In this document: positions 25,195 to 33,823 of the stretch, piece after piece
Layout of the letters: each line of letters opens with the position of its first letter
Numbering within the stretch: position 1 is the first letter of the stretch
Origin: Candidatus Nitrosopumilus sp.
GTDB taxonomy: Archaea; Thermoproteota; Nitrososphaeria; Nitrososphaerales; Nitrosopumilaceae
Direction of reading: 5' to 3'
DNA: 64,000 nucleotides
Assembly (NCBI GenBank): GCA_025699075.1
Contig: JAILWG010000002.1
Location: forward strand, 244,048-308,047
Made by a program: the position numbers and the translations under genes
Notes under the pieces: model-generated
Told to the model about the DNA's origin: nothing
What the model saw: only the letters and a program-made list of their open reading frames with translations
Databases searched by the model: none

Positions 25195-25862
25195 AAATTT
25201 TCCTAGATACTGCAAATCTTGAATCCATAAGAAAATTCAATGATATGGGATTGTTAGATGGAATAACAACCAATCCTTCACTAATGTCAAAAGAAGGAGG
25301 AAATCCAAAAGACGCAATGGAGGAGATTACAAAAATAATCAGAGGTGATGTGAGTTTAGAAGTTGTTAGTACCGAATATTCTGGAATGATTGAAGAAGGT
25401 AAACGTCTTCGTCAATATGGGGAAAATGTAGTGGTGAAAGTTCCTATGACTCCTGATGGTCTTAAAGCATGCAAGTCATTATCTTCTGAAGGTATTCCTG
25501 TTAATGTTACGTTGATCTTTTCTGCAAATCAGGCTTTGCTTGCTGCAAAATCTGGTGCAAAATATGTTAGTCCATTTATTGGAAGATTAGATGATATTGG
25601 GCAAAATGGAATGGAATTGATTAAAGAAATTAAAGAAATTTTTGAACACTATAAAGATACTCTAAAAACACAAATTCTTGTTGCAAGTGTACGTCATCCT
25701 TTACATGTAATTGATGCTGCAAAAATTGGTGCAGATGTAGTGACACTCCCTCCTGCAGTTTTGGACAAAATGTTACAACATCCATTAACAAAAATTGGTT
25801 TGGAAAATTTCCTTGCAGACTGGGATAAACTGAAATCTGGAAATCCGGATATCAAAATTTAA
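25191..25862 (+). CDS. Transaldolase (fructose-6-phosphate-aldolase/TalC subfamily)
   Basis: 223-aa short-type transaldolase, a TIM-barrel Schiff-base enzyme of the pentose phosphate pathway. KIFLDTANLES, GITTNPSLMSKEG and VVKVPMTPDG are present; K83 in the last is the Schiff-base lysine. The family includes both transaldolases and fructose-6-phosphate aldolases, but placement behind both transketolase halves argues for transaldolase. It overlaps the previous stop by 4 nt and completes a three-gene operon. Confidence 0.92.
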   Translation: MKIFLDTANLESIRKFNDMGLLDGITTNPSLMSKEGGNPKDAMEEITKIIRGDVSLEVVSTEYSGMIEEGKRLRQYGENVVVKVPMTPDGLKACKSLSSEGIPVNVTLIFSANQALLAAKSGAKYVSPFIGRLDDIGQNGMELIKEIKEIFEHYKDTLKTQILVASVRHPLHVIDAAKIGADVVTLPPAVLDKMLQHPLTKIGLENFLADWDKLKSGNPDIKI

Positions 25863-25909
25863 TGAATATTATTAGAATAAAATTTTAAAAATTAAAAATT
25901 GAGATATAT

Positions 25910-26182
25910 TTATCCAGAACCTTTGTTTGTACTCTTTCTTGAACTAGTTCCTCTACCTGTACTTCTAGTCATTCCTTCAGTTGAAGGTCTTGGTTTTGGG
26001 TCAGGCATATCTCCTAATTTTCTTGAACCAGTTCCACGACCTGTGTGAACCATCCTGTTTGCTGTTGCTTTTTTCCTTGCTTCCTGTATCTTTCTGAATT
26101 CATCTCCAGACCATTTTGAAGCATCTTCATCAACTTCAATAGTTCCTGTTCCTCTGCCTGTTCTAATTCTGATTTTGCCCAT
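25910..26182 (-). CDS. 90-aa basic protein with three TGRGT repeats, unknown function
   Basis: Not recognised. The motif TGRGT occurs three times: RTGRGTGTIEV (near residue 8), HTGRGTGSRKL (near 47) and STGRGTSSRKS (near 75). The protein is rich in Arg, Lys, Gly, Ser and Thr and has no hydrophobic segment, so it is probably soluble and partly disordered; nucleic acid binding is a reasonable guess. The ATG is 26 nt from minus-strand AAATAAATAC (near 26203-26213), which supports a real leaderless gene. It converges on transaldolase with 47 nt between. Confidence 0.65.
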   Translation of the reverse strand: MGKIRIRTGRGTGTIEVDEDASKWSGDEFRKIQEARKKATANRMVHTGRGTGSRKLGDMPDPKPRPSTEGMTRSTGRGTSSRKSTNKGSG

Positions 26183-26243
26183 AAGTTACATTACATTGTC
26201 TTGTATTTATTTAAGCTCATTTTTATTAGATCTAGATTAGTAA

Positions 26244-27266
26244 TTAATTACTAATCCAGCCTAATTTCTTAAAATACGTAAACATCATAATTGCAGGAAC
26301 TGCAGATGCAATAATCACAATTATGAATGTTGTAAATGGCCCTAAAATTAAATTACTACTTCCAATTCCTCCTGGTAAATCCACGTTCATTCCATAAAAT
26401 GTACCAATTACTGTGGATGGAATTGCTAATGTAAAAATTATTGTTAAAACTGCAAGAACTTTGTTTGTTTTTTCTGTACTCAACACAAAATCTGTATCTT
26501 TGTAAATTTCCATAGTCTCTCTTGATTCTTCTAACGTTTCAATTACTTTGTCAATGTGATCAATTACATCATCGTAGTACAACGTAAGTTCATCATCTTT
26601 ACTTTCTGAAAATCTTTTAACATTTTTTGCAATTTCTAATACAAATTTCTTTAATGGGTTTGCTATCCTTCTTAATCTGTTAATTTCTCTTCTGAGTAAA
26701 GCAATACTTCTTGCTACTGGTTTTGTTTCATCAAAAACTCTATCTTCAATTTCATCAAGATTTGCAATAATTTTTCTTGATGTATGCAACAGATCATCTA
26801 CTAAAACATCTATGATTTCATGAAGCAATAATCCTGATGATTTTTCTAATAACCTCTTTTTTCCTTGTTGATCTGAATCTGATTTACACATGTCAACCAA
26901 TTCGACCAATGGCTTAAGATCCCCTTGATGAATGGTAACTATGAAGTCTCTTCCTACAAATATGGATAATTGACTGTTCTTTGACACACCAATTTTTTGT
27001 GCTAGTGGCGGAAAATGAAGAATTACAAAGAAATGGTCATCATAACTATCTAGTTTTGGGAGCTCAAACTTGGTCATGCAATCCTCGATGTTTAATGCAT
27101 TGAAATTATATTTTTCAGCTAATTTTTCAACATCTGTTCTATCCGGATTTTGTAAATCCGTCCATACAAATTCCTCTCCATGTATGGTTTCTACTTTCTT
27201 TTCAATAGGATTTTCTATGGTTTTTCTGCTAGAGCGTAATCTATTTGTGATGAATCCCTTTCGCAT
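26244..27266 (-). CDS. CorA family divalent cation channel
   Basis: Magnesium/cobalt channel or zinc transporter of the CorA family, 340 aa. The long N-terminal cytoplasmic alpha/beta and helical region is followed by two C-terminal transmembrane helices; the signature GMN lies at 292-294 (FYGMNVDLPG) at the end of the first. The gate-loop residues after GMN differ from the canonical MPE (VDLP). ATG 27266 has TATA-like CTTTAAATT 26-29 nt upstream. Ion specificity is not determined. Confidence 0.9.
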   Translation of the reverse strand: MRKGFITNRLRSSRKTIENPIEKKVETIHGEEFVWTDLQNPDRTDVEKLAEKYNFNALNIEDCMTKFELPKLDSYDDHFFVILHFPPLAQKIGVSKNSQLSIFVGRDFIVTIHQGDLKPLVELVDMCKSDSDQQGKKRLLEKSSGLLLHEIIDVLVDDLLHTSRKIIANLDEIEDRVFDETKPVARSIALLRREINRLRRIANPLKKFVLEIAKNVKRFSESKDDELTLYYDDVIDHIDKVIETLEESRETMEIYKDTDFVLSTEKTNKVLAVLTIIFTLAIPSTVIGTFYGMNVDLPGGIGSSNLILGPFTTFIIVIIASAVPAIMMFTYFKKLGWISN

Positions 27267-27368
27267 GTCGAAAAATACCCTGATACAACAAATTTAAAGC
27301 GATCGCTATACTGAAACCAAAACTAATTTCATTATTTAATCCAGGCTAAACAAATTTGATGAGACGAT

Positions 27369-27452
27369 TTATTGTACCCATGGGAGAAAATAGTTAGTAC
27401 CTACCCAAACAAGTCCTATGGATATTGCCATTGCAATCCACCATTTTCGCAT
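27369..27452 (-). CDS. 27-aa predicted membrane microprotein
   Basis: Translation begins MRKWWIAMAISIGLVW and continues as one hydrophobic helix to YFLPWVQ: a basic/Trp N-terminus followed by a single membrane span. It has a complete ATG-to-TAA frame in a gap between corA and tRNA-His that is otherwise empty. A TATA-like ATTTATTATT on the minus strand (27473-27482) is centred 25.5 nt from the ATG, the spacing used by neighbouring leaderless genes. Function is unknown. Small size means coding is a prediction. Confidence 0.5.
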   Translation of the reverse strand: MRKWWIAMAISIGLVWVGTNYFLPWVQ

Positions 27453-27472
27453 ACATAGATTCTAACCTAGTC

Positions 27473-27482
27473 AATAATAAAT
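27473..27482 (-). promoter_or_regulatory. TATA-like box for the 27-aa microprotein
   Basis: ATTTATTATT on the minus strand, centred 25.5 nt before the ATG at 27452. No other gene on this strand could use it before the convergent unit at 27266. Confidence 0.45.
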
Positions 27483-27545
27483 CTACAGGCCAATTTTCAA
27501 CAAATGTTAAAGATTATTACTGGATGAGCAAATTTCTTTTTTTGT

Positions 27546-27618
27546 GGCCTTCGTAGTACAGTGGTTAGTATAGAGGATTGTGGATCCTCGGACAGGAGTT
27601 CGATTCCCCTCGAGGGCC
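27546..27618 (+). tRNA. tRNA-His (GUG)
   Basis: Acceptor GCCTTCG (27547-27553) pairs with CGAGGGC (27611-27617, one T-G pair). The anticodon arm is GAGGA-TTGTGGA-TCCTC, giving GTG. The histidine identity pair is visible: the extra G-1 is encoded at 27546 opposite discriminator C at 27618. CCA is not encoded. A TATA-like AGATTATTAC lies about 29 nt upstream. No intron is seen. Confidence 0.95.
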
Positions 27619-27628
27619 CTCTATATTT

Positions 27629-27976
27629 TTAAAATATTCCAAATTTGCTAGATTCCATCTCTTCTTTAATGGCTAGTTTGAATCTAGGTGATTTGGTTTC
27701 TACATTTTTTGTTAACCATGCCAAAAATTTTTTATCTGTACTTTTACCTTTTAATTTCTCAAAGTCAGAACCCATCATCTCAGCTAATTTTTCAATTAAT
27801 GATTTGTTTACACTTAATACAAAAAAGTGCCAACCAAATGCAAATTCTGAATCTGTCATCACAAAATCTTCCTCTCCATGGACCATTTCCTCTAAAAGTG
27901 TCAATTGACGTGTTAGTGCTTTACTGGTTTTATCATAATCCACTGCTGAAACATTGATGTTTAATCGACTTTCCAT
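27629..27976 (-). CDS. 115-aa conserved-looking protein, unknown function
   Basis: Soluble, mixed alpha/beta-looking protein with no recognised family. Notable segments are DFVMTDSEFAFGWHFFVL, a hydrophobic strand-like core, and the charged C-terminal EEMESSKFGIF. No signal peptide, transmembrane helix or cysteine motif is present. It converges with tRNA-His and follows the methyltransferase-like gene on the same strand with a 40-nt gap, so the two may be co-transcribed. Confidence 0.65.
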   Translation of the reverse strand: MESRLNINVSAVDYDKTSKALTRQLTLLEEMVHGEEDFVMTDSEFAFGWHFFVLSVNKSLIEKLAEMMGSDFEKLKGKSTDKKFLAWLTKNVETKSPRFKLAIKEEMESSKFGIF

Positions 27977-28016
27977 ATTTTATTTAGATAAAAACAAAAT
28001 AAAAGGATTACATAGA

Positions 28017-28778
28017 TTATTCTTTTAATAGATATTCAAAATCTATGTCGAAATGTGTTTTCATAATGCTAATGTAAGTTTTAATGGATTCTGGAATGTC
28101 ATCACCACAAACCACTCCGAGTTTTTTTGCATTTATCCAAATTATCAAAGTCTGTATGATTGTTAAAAATCGATCATTTTTGATTTCTGGCGATCCTATG
28201 GATTTTGTATATCTTTCTGCAAATTCCCAAGCTGTTACAAAATCAACACATTTTACACCAAAAACTTCCAATAATTGCTCTTGCATATTCTTTGCTTTTT
28301 TGAAAGGGGTTTTGTTGACAATGTATGGAAAGTTTACCTTATTTGGTAGACAATCTGTAAGAGGTCCCCAAATTGTAATCACTCTTGTTTCAGGTTTTAG
28401 GGTTTCGAACTTTTCTAACATTTTGTTGATTATATCTTCATCTGTAAACCAAAATAAAATTACTGTAGCATCTGAAATATCCGATTCTTCTATGTTCTGA
28501 CAATTCAATTCTGCTTTGATGTTTTTGCCTTCGAGATTTTTTTTAGCACGTTCTATTTTTTTTGAATTTTTATCAATTCCAACTGCTTTTTTTACATTAA
28601 ATTCGTTAATTGCTATTTCAATTCCTTTTTCATCCCCGCATCCCAAATGATAAAAAACATCTTCTTCACCTAATTCTACAAATTTGAAAATTTCTCGAAA
28701 TGATTTTTCTGGAAGCTGAACATCCTCCCCACTAAGCAAATTGCCTGGGAGAGTTTCTAAATATTCTTCAATTTTCAT
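28017..28778 (-). CDS. SAM-dependent methyltransferase-like protein
   Basis: 253 aa with a class I methyltransferase N-terminal fold. Motif I is FYHLGCGDEKGIEIA, followed by AVGIDKNSKKIERAKKN (acidic ribose-binding position) and an ATVILFWFTDED strand in the motif IV area. It resembles the histone-methyltransferase Dot1-like/protein-lysine group of small archaeal methyltransferases in layout, but the substrate cannot be read from the sequence. The C-terminal ~90 residues (AWEFAERYTKSIG onward) are helical and unassigned. Confidence 0.65.
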   Translation of the reverse strand: MKIEEYLETLPGNLLSGEDVQLPEKSFREIFKFVELGEEDVFYHLGCGDEKGIEIAINEFNVKKAVGIDKNSKKIERAKKNLEGKNIKAELNCQNIEESDISDATVILFWFTDEDIINKMLEKFETLKPETRVITIWGPLTDCLPNKVNFPYIVNKTPFKKAKNMQEQLLEVFGVKCVDFVTAWEFAERYTKSIGSPEIKNDRFLTIIQTLIIWINAKKLGVVCGDDIPESIKTYISIMKTHFDIDFEYLLKE

Positions 28779-28803
28779 TACAGTTAATACAATTGATGAG
28801 AAT

Positions 28804-29073
28804 TTATTCTCTTATACTTTCTAACTTTGAAACTGCTTGCCATAATTGCGTTCTGACATAAGATGGCATGTTGGGATCTTGTGTGACATCATCTAGTAAA
28901 CTAATTGTGTTTGCAGCTCTTACTGATAATGAATATTCTTCATTATTAAGATCAGCAATTAAATCTGTGATTGATTTTTTGATTGTTTTTGGAGTTGAAT
29001 TGCTTGATGTTATTTGCTCTAGTGTCTCAATTGCTTCTTTCATTGATTCTTTATTTTGATTATCGTCAGCCAT
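28804..29073 (-). CDS. UPF0147 family protein
   Basis: 89-aa all-helical archaeal protein. The family pattern is visible in SLSVRAANTISLLDDVTQDPN and MPSYVRTQLWQAVSKLES. Members are short, acidic and widespread in archaea without a known function; the fold suggests a protein-protein interaction module. It is followed 25 nt later by the methyltransferase-like gene on the same strand. Confidence 0.85.
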   Translation of the reverse strand: MADDNQNKESMKEAIETLEQITSSNSTPKTIKKSITDLIADLNNEEYSLSVRAANTISLLDDVTQDPNMPSYVRTQLWQAVSKLESIRE

Positions 29074-29109
29074 TTTTTACACCTTTTCTTAAAATTTAGA
29101 AGTATATAG

Positions 29110-29418
29110 TTACATCTCTACAAAGACATTGTCTGATTCTACAACAACATCGTATGATGTTAAATCTCTAATTTTTGCTGGGAATTTTACTAATTTTCCT
29201 GTTTTACAATCGAATTCTGCTGCGTGCCATCCACAAGTAATCGTGCAACCATCAAGCTTGCCTTCTGACAGACTAGAACCAGAGTGAGTACATGAATCGT
29301 CTGTAGCATAATACTCTCCATCAATGTTTGCAACTAGGACATCCCTGCCATCAATAGATACTTTGATCATTTTTCCAGGTGTGATATCTGATGTTTTTCC
29401 AGCTATTATTTTTCCCAT
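29110..29418 (-). CDS. Rieske-type [2Fe-2S] ferredoxin
   Basis: 102-aa soluble Rieske protein. Cluster ligands are C43 and H45 (CTHSG) and C62 and H65 (CGWH), the standard CxH...CxxH set with 16 residues between. There is no signal peptide or membrane anchor, so it is a cytosolic electron carrier like those serving oxygenases or nitrite reductases rather than a bc1 subunit. The minus-strand AATTATTAAG lies about 26 nt upstream of the ATG. Confidence 0.92.
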   Translation of the reverse strand: MGKIIAGKTSDITPGKMIKVSIDGRDVLVANIDGEYYATDDSCTHSGSSLSEGKLDGCTITCGWHAAEFDCKTGKLVKFPAKIRDLTSYDVVVESDNVFVEM

Positions 29419-29460
29419 CGACGTTTTTATCTGATTATTCTTAATAATTTTTTGTATGCT

Positions 29461-30243
29461 ATGGATCTAAAAATTAGAGATGCAAATGATTCTGATAGAA
29501 ATTTAGTTCTAAAATTTTGTAAGAACACCTTTTCCTGGGGTGATTATATTGAACATGTTTGGAGGTTCTGGTTATCTGAAGGACATTTATTTTTAGCCGA
29601 AAAACAGTCTCCTCTAGGAATTTGCCATGCATTTTACTCAAAGGATCAAATTTGGATAGAAGGAATTCGAGTAAATCCAAATTTTCGTCGTCAAAATATT
29701 GCATCAAAACTGATTAAACATGCAGAAACAATTGGAAAAGAAAAAAATCTCTCTTTTTCGTATATGTTAATCGACACTGAAAACTTTGAATCTCTTTCAA
29801 TGGCCAATTCTCTAAATTATCAGATTTTTCAAACTTGGAATTTTTATTCTCTTGAACCAAAAATCAATCTGCATCATAATGTTATTTTTGCAAAATCTCT
29901 AAACCGTGAACTTTATCCTCAATATGTAAAATCTTGGAGATGGTTACCAATTGATGATGAGATGCTTGCTTCATTCTTTGAAGAAAGCCGTATTGTAAAA
30001 TCTTGCACTGATGAGAATTCTGTTGCAATTATTACTGACTCTGAACATTTTGATAGAACTCTGATAGTTACTTTGTTTTCAAAATCTGATGATTCTGTAT
30101 TGGATGTTGTTTCTTTTTTACAGAATTTTGGTATTGAAAAAAACTATGAAAGAATTCAAATTTTAACCAAAGAAAAGTTGCCCACTTTTGATTCATTAGA
30201 ATATAAAATTTCATTTCATTTAATGAAGAAATTTTTAGTCTAA
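29461..30243 (+). CDS. GNAT N-acetyltransferase, substrate unknown
   Basis: 260 aa. The N-terminal half is a GNAT domain: EGIRVNPNFRRQNIASKLI is the acetyl-CoA-binding motif A, and NFESLSMANSLNYQ corresponds to motif B. The C-terminal ~110 residues look like a second, degenerate GNAT-like half without a clear CoA motif. ATG at 29461 is preferred to TTG at 29452 on promoter spacing (GATTATTC near 29435). It overlaps the convergent FAH gene by 4 nt. Confidence 0.75.
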   Translation: MDLKIRDANDSDRNLVLKFCKNTFSWGDYIEHVWRFWLSEGHLFLAEKQSPLGICHAFYSKDQIWIEGIRVNPNFRRQNIASKLIKHAETIGKEKNLSFSYMLIDTENFESLSMANSLNYQIFQTWNFYSLEPKINLHHNVIFAKSLNRELYPQYVKSWRWLPIDDEMLASFFEESRIVKSCTDENSVAIITDSEHFDRTLIVTLFSKSDDSVLDVVSFLQNFGIEKNYERIQILTKEKLPTFDSLEYKISFHLMKKFLV

Positions 30244-31109
30244 TCTGATTTTACAATTTTTATTATATTGTTCAAAATTCCTACCTTCTCAATTTCCATT
30301 TCAACTTTATCCCCATCTTTCAAAAATACTGCATTTGGTTTGTTTAGCATTACTCCTGCTGGGGTCCCAGTTGAAATAATATCTCCTTTTTCCAATGTCA
30401 TCACTTTAGAAATCTTAGAGACAATTTCTGGAATCTTGATAAACATATTTTTTGATGATGAGTTTTGTCTTAATTCCCCATTGATTTTAGTTGTCATTTT
30501 TAGATTCTGAGGATCTTCAATTTCATCTTTTGTTGTAATCCAAGGACCACACGGAGCAAATGAGTCAAAACTTTTCCCTCTTGTGAATTGTTTGTCTTTG
30601 AATTGAATGTCTCTTGCAGATACATCGTTGAATACCATGTAACCAAATATTGCATCATACGCATCTTCTACACTGATATTCTTGCAATTTTTTCCAATAA
30701 TCAAGGCTAATTCTATCTCATAATCTAACTGTGTAACAAAATCTGGACATATGATGTCTGAATTTGTGCTGTTGAGTGCGGTTCGTGGTTTTATTACAAT
30801 GGCAGGATCTTCTGGTGCTTGCAATCCTTGTTCTTTTGCATGGTCTACATAGTTAAATGCTAAACAAATGATTTTGTTTGGGTTTGGAATCGGTGGTAAT
30901 AGTTTGAATTTTGAAATATTTTCTTCATATGGTAAATCATCAATTTTATTTTTGATTTCATCATACCATCCATCAAAAAGAAAATCTTTAATGTTTTGAG
31001 GAATTGGAACTCCTGTCAAGTAAGTGATTTCGTCTTTGGTAGATACCCTGTCTCCCTTAACAAAACCATACGTTTCATTATTATCATATGACAATCGTGC
31101 TATTTTCAT
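30240..31109 (-). CDS. Fumarylacetoacetate hydrolase (FAH) family protein
   Basis: 289-aa FAH-fold enzyme. The metal ligands are visible in LDYEIELALIIGKNCKN (two Glu) and GYMVFNDVSARDIQ (Asp), with GKSFDSFAPCGPWI and GDIISTGTPAGV as further family motifs. The N-terminal CLAFNYVDHAKEQG contains the catalytic His. Family members hydrolyse or decarboxylate acylpyruvates and 2-oxo acids; the substrate here is unknown. It is the last gene of the gltX-containing run, 6 nt after gltX. Confidence 0.88.
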   Translation of the reverse strand: MKIARLSYDNNETYGFVKGDRVSTKDEITYLTGVPIPQNIKDFLFDGWYDEIKNKIDDLPYEENISKFKLLPPIPNPNKIICLAFNYVDHAKEQGLQAPEDPAIVIKPRTALNSTNSDIICPDFVTQLDYEIELALIIGKNCKNISVEDAYDAIFGYMVFNDVSARDIQFKDKQFTRGKSFDSFAPCGPWITTKDEIEDPQNLKMTTKINGELRQNSSSKNMFIKIPEIVSKISKVMTLEKGDIISTGTPAGVMLNKPNAVFLKDGDKVEMEIEKVGILNNIIKIVKSD

Positions 31110-31115
31110 AATTGA

Positions 31116-32825
31116 TCACTTGTGTGTAAAAATTGCCTGATTTTGTGAATCTTTCCTACAATATCCAAATCTAACAAACTGAATTTCTTCCCCTTCTTTT
31201 AATTGTAGATATTGCGGTTCTGTATATGCATCTAATTCTTCTAAACTGTCTTCATTAAATTCATCTCCATTGAACAAAGTTTTTGGAATAATCATCTTAA
31301 TTCGATGGGCTGTCTTTTGAGGAACCCACTGAATTTTTGCAACATCTGATTTTTCCCCACCTTCAACAAAATCTCCTTCTAATTCAATACCTGATTTTGT
31401 AATGGACACATTTCCTAATCCTAAAAGACGAATCTGTGTTCCTTCTTTGATGTTCAGTGCATCATCTCCTGAAATGTAAAAATTTTCATCAATCTCAATT
31501 TTTCTTTTCCCCATATCATTAATAGGATGATTTGGAATTTCAACTGATGACATTGGTAAATTTCGTACTGTAAGTTTTTTTGCATTATTTACCATAAACA
31601 GTCTAACACTATCTGCATCTACAAATTTCCTGTTAAATGCTTCTAGTGCATCAAATGGTGCTAAAGTATTTGCTTTGGTTAATCCTAGTGACATGATGAA
31701 CTTTCTAATAGCTTCTGGTTTGATTCCTCTCCTTCTTAATGCCTCCAGTGTTGGTAATCTTGGATCGTCATACCATGAAACTTTGCCTTCTTCAATCAAA
31801 GGTTTGATGATTCTTTTTGAAATTGGCATACCTTTGAATTCTAATCTTGAGAAAAATCCTTGTGCTGGTTTTCTCATGTTCAATGCATCTAAAATTGCAT
31901 CAATTAGCTCTTTTCTAAGTTCAAATTCTTTTGAACGAAAAGCATGAGTAACTCCATCAATACTGTCTTCTATGGCTACCGCCATGTCATAGCTAGGCCA
32001 AATTCTATACTTCTCTCCTAATGTGTAATGCTTTCCTTCAATAATTCTGAATAATACAGGATCTCGCATAACTGCATTATCTGCTTTCATATCGCCTCGA
32101 AATCTTACAATCGCATCTCCAGGTTTGAATTTTGTATTCATCTTTTCCCAATTTTTAATATTCTTCTCGGTATCTTCCCTGCTACATTTACAAGCTTTTC
32201 TTTCTCTTCTATTTTTACTGATGTCTTCTCTTTTACAAGTACAAACGTAAGCTTTACCTGAATTGATCAACTCATTTCCTTTTTCATAAAATATTTCCAT
32301 GTCATCAGATGTATTTTTTACAATATCGAATTTAATGCCTAACCACTCTAATCCTACCTTGATGGCTGCATGGTATTCCATTCTTTCTGCTTCAGGATTT
32401 GTATCATCCATTCTTAGAATGAATTTTCCTCCATACATCTTTGCATACTCTGAATTAATCATGGCAGCTTTTGCATGACCTATGTGAGGATATCCGTTTG
32501 GTTCTGGTGGAAATCTTGTTATTACTTTACCCTGTTCTGCATCTTTTAACTCTGGAAGTCCTTCTCTTTCTTCAATTTTTTCTTTAGGTATTAAAATTTC
32601 TGGAAAGTTTTCTTTGATTTCTTTCTCTTGTTCTTCTGATGATAATTGATTGACTGACGAAACGATTTCAGAAATTACAGGAGATATTTCTTTTACTTTA
32701 TTTCGAAGCTCTGCTTTTGTTCCCAGAATTTTCCCTAAAATTATTTTATCTCTAGTTTCTCCTTCATGCTCAAAAGCATTTTGAAGAGCCATTTTTCTAA
32801 TTTCTTTTCTTAGTTCTTCATCCAT
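31116..32825 (-). CDS. gltX: Glutamyl-tRNA synthetase, archaeal type
   Basis: Charges tRNA-Glu, and in archaea also tRNA-Gln for later amidation by GatDE; 569 aa. The HIGH motif is at 114-117 (PEPNGYPHIGHAK) and the KMSKS-equivalent is MPISKRIIKPLI. The C-terminal half is the beta-barrel anticodon-binding domain of the GlnRS-like archaeal/eukaryotic class. A Cys-rich insert (CTCKREDIS...CKCSRED) resembles a zinc-binding knuckle. The ATG is 18 nt behind the GGPPS gene in the isoprenoid operon. Confidence 0.93.
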   Translation of the reverse strand: MDEELRKEIRKMALQNAFEHEGETRDKIILGKILGTKAELRNKVKEISPVISEIVSSVNQLSSEEQEKEIKENFPEILIPKEKIEEREGLPELKDAEQGKVITRFPPEPNGYPHIGHAKAAMINSEYAKMYGGKFILRMDDTNPEAERMEYHAAIKVGLEWLGIKFDIVKNTSDDMEIFYEKGNELINSGKAYVCTCKREDISKNRRERKACKCSREDTEKNIKNWEKMNTKFKPGDAIVRFRGDMKADNAVMRDPVLFRIIEGKHYTLGEKYRIWPSYDMAVAIEDSIDGVTHAFRSKEFELRKELIDAILDALNMRKPAQGFFSRLEFKGMPISKRIIKPLIEEGKVSWYDDPRLPTLEALRRRGIKPEAIRKFIMSLGLTKANTLAPFDALEAFNRKFVDADSVRLFMVNNAKKLTVRNLPMSSVEIPNHPINDMGKRKIEIDENFYISGDDALNIKEGTQIRLLGLGNVSITKSGIELEGDFVEGGEKSDVAKIQWVPQKTAHRIKMIIPKTLFNGDEFNEDSLEELDAYTEPQYLQLKEGEEIQFVRFGYCRKDSQNQAIFTHK

Positions 32826-32842
32826 GCTATTACCTATTGCAA

Positions 32843-33823
32843 TTATACGCTTCTTTTTACTACAAAATCTAACAGTGCAATTAATTCTGTTTTTGCAGGG
32901 CCTGAATAATTTGATAATGATTTTTCAGCTTTTTCAGCATATTTTAGAGCCTGCTTCCTCACATTCTCTTCAATTCCTAAGGATCTTATGACTTCTACAG
33001 CCTTGCTGAGATCCTTTTTTGTTACCTTGGAATTTCCAAATGCTTTCAAAATATTTTTTTTATCGTTACCCTTTGCTAATTTGATTGCCATTAAAATTGG
33101 AAGTGATTTTTTACCTTCTCTTAGATCATTGCCTACTGGTTTCTTTGTAATTTTAGGATCTCCCATTACGCCAATGAGATCATCAGTAATCTGAAACGCA
33201 ATTCCCAAATTTCTTCCAAATGATGAAAGATTTGAAATATCTTTTGGGTTATTTGTTGCACAAATTGCCCCCATTGAACATGATACATCAAACAGTGCTG
33301 CTGTTTTTTTGCCTATCATTTCAATGTATTCTGATTGGGATGGAATTTTTTTCTCTTCTGCCATTTTGACGTCAAGTAATTGCCCTTCACAGATATCTAC
33401 ACATGCTTTTGAAAGTCTAGAAACAAGTTGTGTGGTTGCATTTGCTGATAACTTTGAATCTGTAATCACTTGAAATGCTTTAGAAAATAATACGTCCCCT
33501 GCAAGAATTGCAATTGGCATGCCAAATTTTTTATGAACTGTAGGAACTCCATGGCGCATCTCGTCATTATCCATGATGTCATCATGAACTAATGAAAAAT
33601 TATGTACCATTTCTACAGCACTTGCGGCTGGCATTGCGTTGGGAACTTTTCCTTTTAAAATTTGACAACTTTTGATTACCATATATGGTCTAAGTCTTTT
33701 TCCACCATTTACAATTAGATGTCCTGCAGCATCATAGAGTTTTTTAGGATTCCCTTTTAACTTTGAATTAAGATATCTGTTAACAATTTTTGCGTTTTTT
33801 TCAATTTGTTTAGTTTTTTTCAT
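32843..33823 (-). CDS. Polyprenyl synthetase (GGPP/FPP synthase family), copy 2
   Basis: 326-aa trans-prenyltransferase in the isoprenoid operon, the better candidate for the GGPP synthase that feeds archaeal membrane lipids. The first Asp-rich motif is LVHDDIMDND, the second is FQITDDLIG, and GGKRLRPYMV precedes them. It overlaps the idi stop by 14 nt, so translation is probably coupled. The residues just before the first Asp-rich motif (AVEMVHNFSLV) include no bulky aromatic at the usual chain-length stop position, in keeping with C20 or longer; this is inference. Confidence 0.9.
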   Translation of the reverse strand: MKKTKQIEKNAKIVNRYLNSKLKGNPKKLYDAAGHLIVNGGKRLRPYMVIKSCQILKGKVPNAMPAASAVEMVHNFSLVHDDIMDNDEMRHGVPTVHKKFGMPIAILAGDVLFSKAFQVITDSKLSANATTQLVSRLSKACVDICEGQLLDVKMAEEKKIPSQSEYIEMIGKKTAALFDVSCSMGAICATNNPKDISNLSSFGRNLGIAFQITDDLIGVMGDPKITKKPVGNDLREGKKSLPILMAIKLAKGNDKKNILKAFGNSKVTKKDLSKAVEVIRSLGIEENVRKQALKYAEKAEKSLSNYSGPAKTELIALLDFVVKRSV

